Source: Apiosordaria backusii
Lineage: Eukaryota; Ascomycota; Sordariomycetes; Sordariales; Lasiosphaeriaceae
Reading direction: 5' to 3'
DNA length: 64,000 nucleotides
NCBI GenBank assembly: GCA_030549205.1
Contig: JAUKTV010000006.1
Location: forward strand, 1,010,501 to 1,074,500
The translations under genes and the position numbers were made by a program. Positions 57,409-64,000 of this stretch are shown here, piece after piece. The notes under the pieces were generated by a model, which had not been told where the DNA came from, made no database searches, and saw only the letters and a program-made list of their open reading frames with translations. Each line of letters starts with the position of its first letter. The first letter of the stretch is position 1.

Positions 57409-59311
57409 GTTGGCTGGAGAGGGGTGGTTGACCGTTGAGTGTTGAACGAGTTGGTTAAGATGATGGAGGGTAAGAGGCAAGAGGTGAAAGGGGTTGGTGA
57501 TGATAGATACCCAGTGTAAAGTCGAAGTGGTCAAGGTGAGCTTTATAGGTACTTCATAACGCCATATCTCTGGCTTGAGATGTGACTCTGAAGTTTTGAT
57601 AGTCAGGGACCAAGTTCCCCACCAGGGCCGAACCACACACGCAGGGTCAAGGTAACCATGAAGCTCCCAGCTCAAGAGAGTGGGTGTGCTTACGCATCTA
57701 AGGCATCTCGGATGAACTCAGGGACTGTCAGAAGCATCAGTAAAGATACAGTAGCCAAGCCTGAGCTGGAAAGGATGGCCACCCTGGAGAGTGACACGGG
57801 CTTCGCCTCAAGGTGTAAACGTACCAGTATCTGATACCCCACGGAGTGATATTGATAATTCCCCACGATCAACCAGCATTGGCATTCCCAATAGCTTCCT
57901 GCATTCTGCATGTCTCAACGCATGTCGCCAGCCGAAACATTGATTGCGGATATCTAGAACTGGCAGGTGTCATTAGAAGAACCATCAGCTCGGGCAACCT
58001 CTTCCCCTGGTATCGGAGTAAGGCGTGACAATGCTGTGGTATCATCTTGCTGTCTCACCAGATACCAAGACCCGGACCAAGGGACTTCAAGTACCCTCGC
58101 ACCATATTGTGCCTGGTAGGTGACATGCTGCTCCGAAAACATGCATATGTCTCTAGTGGCCGTATATTCCGCATAGCCCACGCATGGTATTTCTGTTTCA
58201 CACCCCCCATCCAACCCACTCCCTATTTTCCCGGAGACGAGAAACTGATATCACCTTTGACAGCAGACCGAGCCGTAAGCATCTTATCTCTTTCATCCCG
58301 TATCCCGGCTCCGAATCTCCATTTGGATTCTGTGTTTCATTCTAAGAAGGGGGTGGATGATGGGACATGCGTGGTGGAGGCGAGTTCCTCCACTGGGTAG
58401 CGCACAGTCTGTTGGTATCTGATGATGCAGAAAAAGTGTATGATTTGTCCCATAGCTCCGTTAGTTGATAGCTGTGAGAAAGATGCATTTGACCATGGTG
58501 CTCAGTCTGTGACCGAGGTCAACATGTCGTCATCTACCTAGGCATCCTGGCCAACGGTTAAGGGCTGTGCAGTCAGAGCGGCGACCAGACGAGCCGTTCA
58601 AGTAAGGTTGTCCGCTGCGTACCTTTGCACAACATACAACCAAGACTAAGACCACCCTTCTCAAAAGGTGGTTACACTCTCTGTGGGGGTCATTAAAGTG
58701 TATAAAGGTTCCTGTTTTCTAGAAGGCGGCTGAGGCCGAAGGGGATTGGTTGTAATCTATTCGTGCCTTTCGGGTCGTACTCGGGTCCACTCAACCGTCA
58801 AGATCTTGATAGGAAGCGGTCGGATGGTTTATCCGGTCCTCGTATGCTCGGGTTCGCGTTGATATTTGTCTATGCATGAGCTTCCAATACTACCACCGTA
58901 TCCTAAGAGAAGATGGCTTGGCACTGTCTCAGTGGCCAGACGGTTGGCTGCGAGTTATCGGCATTCGGAACGCTCTTCAACGTGGTTGCCGGGTGCAACG
59001 GGAGTCGTATGCCTTGATACTTGCTCATGCAACATGGCAGGCACAGGACCAAACAAGATTGATCACACCATACTTCCTTACGCCCCGGAGCAGGGTCAGT
59101 GATAAGTGATGCTGTATTTGGTGTCAACGTCTATGTCAGCTATCGTCTCTGCATGATTGGTCGCCTTGAGGACTCCCATGTTGAATGGGAGACAAGGGTG
59201 GGATTGCAACATGGCTGTACTGTGCTGATCGCTACTTGATTCAAGCTTGCCAATGCTGTACTGAGATCAAACATAGGGAAACCCCGCTTTCAAGGGGCTC
59301 AGGGGCTCCAA
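57409..59311. other. Intergenic, 1.9 kb, PKS promoter region
   Basis: Upstream region of the PKS gene and 3' flank of the C/A-remnant gene. A TATAAAG on the plus strand at 58701 precedes a 77-codon plus-strand frame (58876-59109) with no recognisable family; I do not accept it as a gene. No transporter, regulator or tailoring enzyme is present here. Confidence 0.45.
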
Positions 59312-61492
59312 TCAGCGCCGCAACTTTAACCACCTGCGTAGAGCTTCCCGATCGACTGAATGTAACCCTCTTTCACCGACTGCTTGGAGGCGAGGGAGAT
59401 GCTCAACAGCATACCAGACTGTGGGAATCTTATGTGCTTCAGACGAAAAGCATTCCCCCGTATGGCGGCGAACCGAGTCCAGGAACTGTTGTTGACCCCC
59501 AATCTCCTTTATCTCCTTCATCTCCTTTGCAAAAATAGTTTCCGCGTCCGAGGTTGAGTCCGAGTCCGTATCACCAGAGGTGTATCTGTATCTTGGCACA
59601 ACTATTGCCACCAGTTGTGTGCGTCCTGCAACAATCTTGGTGAGAACGGCAACATCTTGGACATCGTCATGGTGCATAATTGAGCTCTCGACCTCCTCCA
59701 ACTGAACTGTTTGATTGTTGATCCTGACCCGATTGTCTTGCCGTCCCACGACGCACAGTTCGTTATCTTCCGCAAGGCCTGTGTCGATGTACTTGGCGAG
59801 ATATCCTGTGCGGATGAACAACCCAGTGGGGTGTTGGCGATGACTCCAGTCGTCAGAGGATGATGCCCAGGGAGGAACCTGTTGTTGTAGAGTCGAGAGG
59901 TAGGCTGAGGATGCGGAGAAAGGCTCCGGGCCTTCAATCCAAAGTTCTCCCACACTTCCAATGGGCGCAAGCTCGTTGGGATTCTGCAGACTTGACAACC
60001 AAACCCTGCAGCTGCTGGTGGGAATTCCAGGAAACAACACTCGCAGGACGTCATTCGACGTGTGTTCCCTCAGCTGTTCTTCGTAGTTCCACCGCAGCAC
60101 TTCGCCAAGATCATGCTTGTTGAAGAGTGGAAGCTTGTCCAGTCTGGTGACCAAAGGAACCTCGGCTAGCACACGAAGTGTGTGCTCAAACTGATTCAGA
60201 ATTCGATGCAGTTGCCGTTCTGGGAAAACTTGGGGATCGTACAAGGTTTTGAGCGAGATCTTGGTCGCGCCGGGGCCCTGGGCTCCGTCCCCATTGATTG
60301 ACTCCAGTTTGCAGCGTAGTATCAAGGCCGGGAGGGTCCGCGCCTGCCAAAGCATTCGGTCCAGCCGTATCGGGGCGGGTTCATCGGACGCGGTGGGGAA
60401 CTTTGGAGGTAAGGCGGGGATTATGTTGAAGAGTGTCTGAAATTTCGACGAGACCTGTGCCGCCTCGTTCACGAGAGAGATGTTGGCCAAGCCGTACTGG
60501 AGTGCGGGGTGTGCTTGGAGTTGACGCAGCGAGGTCGCCCTGTCTTTGACTAGTTGCTCCACGGTCATGCCCTTGCGCTGTTGAATGTTCAAGTTGACTT
60601 GCATGGGCACCTCAACATGCATCGGCCCCAGTGTTGATTCGAGACCGCCAAGCGTCGGGGAACGCCCGGAGAGGACGAATCCGTACGTGATGTTGTCGCT
60701 GTCGGCGTAAGTGGCCGCTGTCAGTGCCCACGCGGCCTCGGCGAAGGTGGGAACGTGAGTCGGCGAGATGCTACCGGGGCCCGTCTGATGGGTCAGTATA
60801 ATCTCTCTCTCCACGCTTTGGCTGGGGTGCGGCGTGTGGCCAGGCGGAACTTGTGGGAAGATGACGGGAAGACGGCGGCTATCAAAGCGGGAAGCCCAAA
60901 AGGCCTTGGCGGCTCCTTCGTCGATGGCGAGGCAGCGGGCGACAAACTCTTTGAATTGGGGCCGTTTCGGGGGTGCTTCTCCAAGGAAGGCCATAGCGAT
61001 GTCCTGTTGGGCCAGTGTAGTGAACGACCAGTAGTCCATGATGGCGTGGTGAATGGTCAAAACGAAGCTCCTGTCAATGAAGGCGGAGCGGAGAAGAGGC
61101 ACCCCAAAGTCCATGCGCCTAGCCTGATCATTTCTCAGATATTCTTCCACATCGCCAGAAAGACGTTCCGTGATATGCTCCTCCTTGATGACGACCTGCA
61201 ACACCCCGAAGTCATGACACTGGACAAGTCTCGTGCGCAACACAGCATTGGCCTCGACCACACGCTGCAGGGCCCAGCACCACTGGTCGAGATCGATTCC
61301 CTCGTCGAATGACAGGATGATTTGGAACCATTCAGATCGGCCCGGCTGACTGTGGCTGACATGGTCGAGCTGTTGGTGGACACAGCTGTAGATATCCTCA
61401 ATATTGCTTGTCGAGATATGGCATGCTTCGGCCACGGCCGCGAGCGTTTTGCTGTCGACGTCGTCTCGGGAGAGAACCTTGGTGCCTGCCAT
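59312..61492 (-). CDS. Stand-alone NRPS-type condensation domain fused to the C-terminal remnant of an adenylation domain
   Basis: Single exon, 726 residues. Residues about 30-450 form an NRPS condensation domain with intact catalytic motif IHHAIMDYWS (His148, His149, Asp153). Residues about 511-720 are the latter part of an adenylation domain: VGELWIEGPEPF (core A6-like), IRTGYLAKYIDTG (A7-like), VGRQDNRVRINNQTVQLEEV (A8-like) and a terminal subdomain. Only about 40 residues lie where cores A1-A5 (some 300 residues) should be, so substrate activation is unlikely. No carrier (PCP) or release domain follows. The DNA is contiguous without intron signals, so the loss is in the gene itself. Upstream of the PKS on the same strand, 1.9 kb apart; it may acylate, amidate or off-load the polyketide (inference). 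Confidence 0.85.
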   Translation of the reverse strand: MAGTKVLSRDDVDSKTLAAVAEACHISTSNIEDIYSCVHQQLDHVSHSQPGRSEWFQIILSFDEGIDLDQWCWALQRVVEANAVLRTRLVQCHDFGVLQVVIKEEHITERLSGDVEEYLRNDQARRMDFGVPLLRSAFIDRSFVLTIHHAIMDYWSFTTLAQQDIAMAFLGEAPPKRPQFKEFVARCLAIDEGAAKAFWASRFDSRRLPVIFPQVPPGHTPHPSQSVEREIILTHQTGPGSISPTHVPTFAEAAWALTAATYADSDNITYGFVLSGRSPTLGGLESTLGPMHVEVPMQVNLNIQQRKGMTVEQLVKDRATSLRQLQAHPALQYGLANISLVNEAAQVSSKFQTLFNIIPALPPKFPTASDEPAPIRLDRMLWQARTLPALILRCKLESINGDGAQGPGATKISLKTLYDPQVFPERQLHRILNQFEHTLRVLAEVPLVTRLDKLPLFNKHDLGEVLRWNYEEQLREHTSNDVLRVLFPGIPTSSCRVWLSSLQNPNELAPIGSVGELWIEGPEPFSASSAYLSTLQQQVPPWASSSDDWSHRQHPTGLFIRTGYLAKYIDTGLAEDNELCVVGRQDNRVRINNQTVQLEEVESSIMHHDDVQDVAVLTKIVAGRTQLVAIVVPRYRYTSGDTDSDSTSDAETIFAKEMKEIKEIGGQQQFLDSVRRHTGECFSSEAHKIPTVWYAVEHLPRLQAVGERGLHSVDREALRRWLKLRR

Positions 61493-62725
61493 TGTTGTTT
61501 GTTGGTTTCGTTAGTCGTATGGTAGTCGTCTGGGGCAGAAGGCTGGAGAAGGGAGCGAAGACGCCACACTCTGGTAATTATGTCCACTCAGTCTCAAGAA
61601 GGAGGGTGGTTGTGGTAGCCTTGTAGCACTGCGTGTATCTGTGTCACTTGCAGATCAAGGTACCAAGGTAGGCAGGTCTCACGAGCCCCTTTGTCAAGGC
61701 CATGATGGTTGGCCAAGCTTGATAGGGGGGTGCGAGTAACAATAGGTCTCGAAGGGAACTCAATCTCTTAGCTTGGCAAAGATCAATATGCGTGCAGATC
61801 AAGGTTGTATTAGTTGAAACATTTGTCCGGGGCTTACACCTATCCATGGGACGTTCGGAAGAGCCGGGTCACAGCTGAATATCGTGTCTCGGGTTGGTCG
61901 ATAGCGTTCGGTGTATCTTCAGGAAAAAGGGGAAAACGCGGCGGGGTAATGATCAGTTGTGTGATGATCACGACGTGATGTTGCGGCAGTTGACGATTTG
62001 GAGTCGAAGGATCCAATGACGAATTGACGGCAAGAATTCCGCAGGAGCAACGTACCTTACCTTCCTCCTCAGTCACTCCCAACATTGACCCCACCTTCCG
62101 TTTATCCCATCTCTCTGCCGCTTGGGACATACCTTCCAGGTTTCTTAGCCCACAACTTTCGTTTCTCATTTTCACAAACATTTTCAAGGGAAATCACAGT
62201 TACATACGATGCAGTTGGGCTTACCTCTTTGTTTTTGTTGTATAGAATAGTATACTGCTGTTCGAGGTGGAGTAAGACAGCCCTCCCCAAACAAAAAGGG
62301 CCAAGTGAATAAGGTAGCAGGTAACCGTCATCCAAATAAAGGACTTCTTATCGCTCCTCAATCTCCTTCAATAGGTACCTACTGAACTGAACGTTGTACT
62401 GGAGATTGTTTGCCTCCTTTATCGACTACCTTAAGATTTCATGTGCCCGCTTCCATGGCAGCTACCTAGGCAAGGTAAGGTACGCTTTACACACAGGCAT
62501 TGCGGGGGCTCTTTATCGTCCCATGTTCTATCTTCGCTTTAGAAAAATCCCACCGCCTGATCTCCGCCCGATATGTTTCTTGCGAATGGGAGTGGGCCGT
62601 GCTGTTTAATGCTCCTCCGTCGTCCATTACCACACCCAATTCTCAAATTCCTTTCAGGCTGGGCCGGTGCCTCCAAATTATCACCTTTCTAGCTTGCACA
62701 ATACAAGAGCTCGGATTCTTTCATC
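61493..62725. other. Intergenic, 1.2 kb, divergent promoter
   Basis: Lies between the C/A-remnant gene (-) and the partial gene at the window end (+). Short open frames only; no motif or repeat stands out. Confidence 0.45.
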
Positions 62726-64000
62726 ATGGTGAGTCGTCTCCAGTCTTGCTCGGGTCAATCTTGGGCCGGCATGTCAAAGAATGCGACGGGCTGTACTGAA
62801 ACAAGCAGAACCCTCCCGAGGATTCTCATCTGCCCCAGCGGCTAGATGAAATTATGGCAACCCTCCACTCTCGCCTTGGGTCCGAAGTCGAGGTCCGGGA
62901 CTACCACTTCGTCATTAGCGCTGCGGATCGTCATCACATCACCCACGACGGCTTTCCACAGCTCGCTCGTCTCAAGGAGGCTTTTCGATGCACCAACATC
63001 AGCGTTGTAAGTCCACATATCACACTCACATGAAAGAATATTTGGGGGTTGCGCAGCACTTCAACCCCATCACGGGCGAACTGTCCGTCTCCACCCTAGG
63101 CGGCACGCCCCAATGTGAGCTTCAGCACTTGCTCATGCGCAAAATGCGAGTCGCCATCGCTACCAATCCTCATATGGCAAATACCCTCCATGTCGCGCCG
63201 TTTCTGGAGGGGAATGCTCTCGAACCCGAGGTGCCCCACTGCCTGGTTGCCCTCTATCGATCAGACGGCGAATTAGAATGTGACGGCAACATGCTTCCTT
63301 CTCTTGTCATCAACGTCAGCATCTTCGCCGGAGAGCGAAACAACAAGCGTGTGGAAAAGTCCAAGAGCGCTCCCGCCCACGTCATGACGCGCCATCCTAG
63401 CATCCAGACAATAGTCCGTCTTGATCTCGGCGGTCTGACCATCGGCAGGTCCGTCCGCAGAGAGCATCACGAGCGACGTATACAGCGTATTGCCGACCTC
63501 TCCTCGATTCTCACCTGGACGCGCGACAAACACGGCGACATCGTGAACACTTGCGAGAGTCTCTCCAAGGAGGACGGTGAGCTCCGCCTGTGTCTCCTCA
63601 GCGGCAACGACAGCAGCAACGCTTCCGGTCAAGATGTTGAGGTTGTCCTCAAGTACAGCGAGATCGTGGATGCGATCCGTATGGGCGGTAGATTTGGACC
63701 TCTTGGGGGTGTCCCCAAGGACAACCATCCCCCCGCTCCCAGTACTACCCTTCAGGCCACTGTGGTCCCTTTTCCGTCCTTCTTCCACCGCCACGCTCTC
63801 GCCTCTCTTTCCAATGCCGACATCGCAGCCCGCGCTGCCCGACTACTTGGTCTCGGCAACAAGACCACCACTACTCCCGAGACTACCATGCTGGGCGGCC
63901 GCGAGGGTGCTGGCGTGTTTCGCCCCCTCCCGTATGCGGCAATCCAGACGAGGGCTGCTGCAGTCGCACCGTGGGGCCGGGTTTTGGCGCGACTTGGCCG
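62726..64000 (+). CDS. Unrecognised protein, 3' end outside window
   Basis: A long frame reads through two introns: ATG at 62726-62728 followed at once by GTGAGT (intron 62729-62808), exon 62809-63006, intron 63007-63056 (donor GTAAGT, acceptor CGCAG), exon 63057 to beyond the window. If the 3-nt first exon is wrong, the safe start is the in-frame ATG at 62854. The protein begins MNPPEDSHLPQRLDEIMATL, has HFVISAADRHHITHDGFPQL, and later a Thr/Ala-rich segment. The opposite strand of the last exon is also open for 173 codons (63794-63273), but it lacks splice support and codon quality. No signal peptide or domain recognised; more than 390 residues. Confidence 0.55.

Noticed and set aside
58866..59109. 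Short plus-strand frames after a TATAAAG at 58701
   Set aside because: Two overlapping frames are open equally and neither peptide resembles a folded or secreted protein.
1..64000. CRISPR arrays, rRNA genes and bacterial-type operons
   Set aside because: None seen; intron-rich genes and fungal families show this is eukaryotic nuclear DNA.

Overview
The window is nuclear DNA of a filamentous ascomycete, most likely a plant-biomass-degrading Sordariomycete. The evidence is many short GT-AG introns (about 46-94 bp, one of 190 bp), fungal-only protein families (Fungal_trans_2-like regulator, DUF3176, DUF4360, SUR7/PalI), a highly reducing polyketide synthase and lignocellulose enzymes. Most gene models below were assembled by hand from open frames plus splice sites, so boundaries are predictions.

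Layout. 1-14 kb: 3' end of a regulator-like gene, an SDR, a 21-residue metallothionein microgene, a Myb/SANT-like protein, a secreted aspartic protease, a SUR7-type membrane protein and a secreted Pro/Gln/Gly-rich protein with a cysteine-rich tail. 14-19 kb is gene-poor and ends in a 61-residue gene whose first coding exon is 6 nt. 20-29 kb: GH3 beta-xylosidase, a second SDR, an unrecognised protein and an AA9 lytic polysaccharide monooxygenase, with two copies of a MITE-like element (23978-24229 and 29176-29413). 29-39 kb: DUF3176 membrane protein, class V aminotransferase-fold PLP enzyme, PEBP-family protein, a STAND-N-terminal-domain/ankyrin-type protein and a conserved-looking unknown. 39-49 kb: GH67 alpha-glucuronidase, an eight-cysteine small secreted protein, a DUF4360 protein and a GT32-like glycosyltransferase. 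49-61.5 kb: a complete KS-AT-DH-MT-ER-KR-ACP polyketide synthase followed upstream on the same strand by an NRPS-derived protein that keeps its condensation domain but has lost the core of its adenylation domain and has no carrier domain. The window ends inside an unrecognised gene.

How genes may work together. The beta-xylosidase, alpha-glucuronidase and AA9 enzyme form a xylan/cellulose-attack set; a GGCTAA motif of the XlnR/XYR1 type lies about 180 bp upstream of the alpha-glucuronidase. The polyketide synthase has no release domain of its own, and the neighbouring stand-alone condensation domain is a reasonable candidate for off-loading or conjugating its product (inference).

Three otherwise well-conserved genes (AA9, GH67, GT32) each contain one apparent single-base frameshift. 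Either the assembly has small indel errors or these genes are decaying; raw reads would decide.
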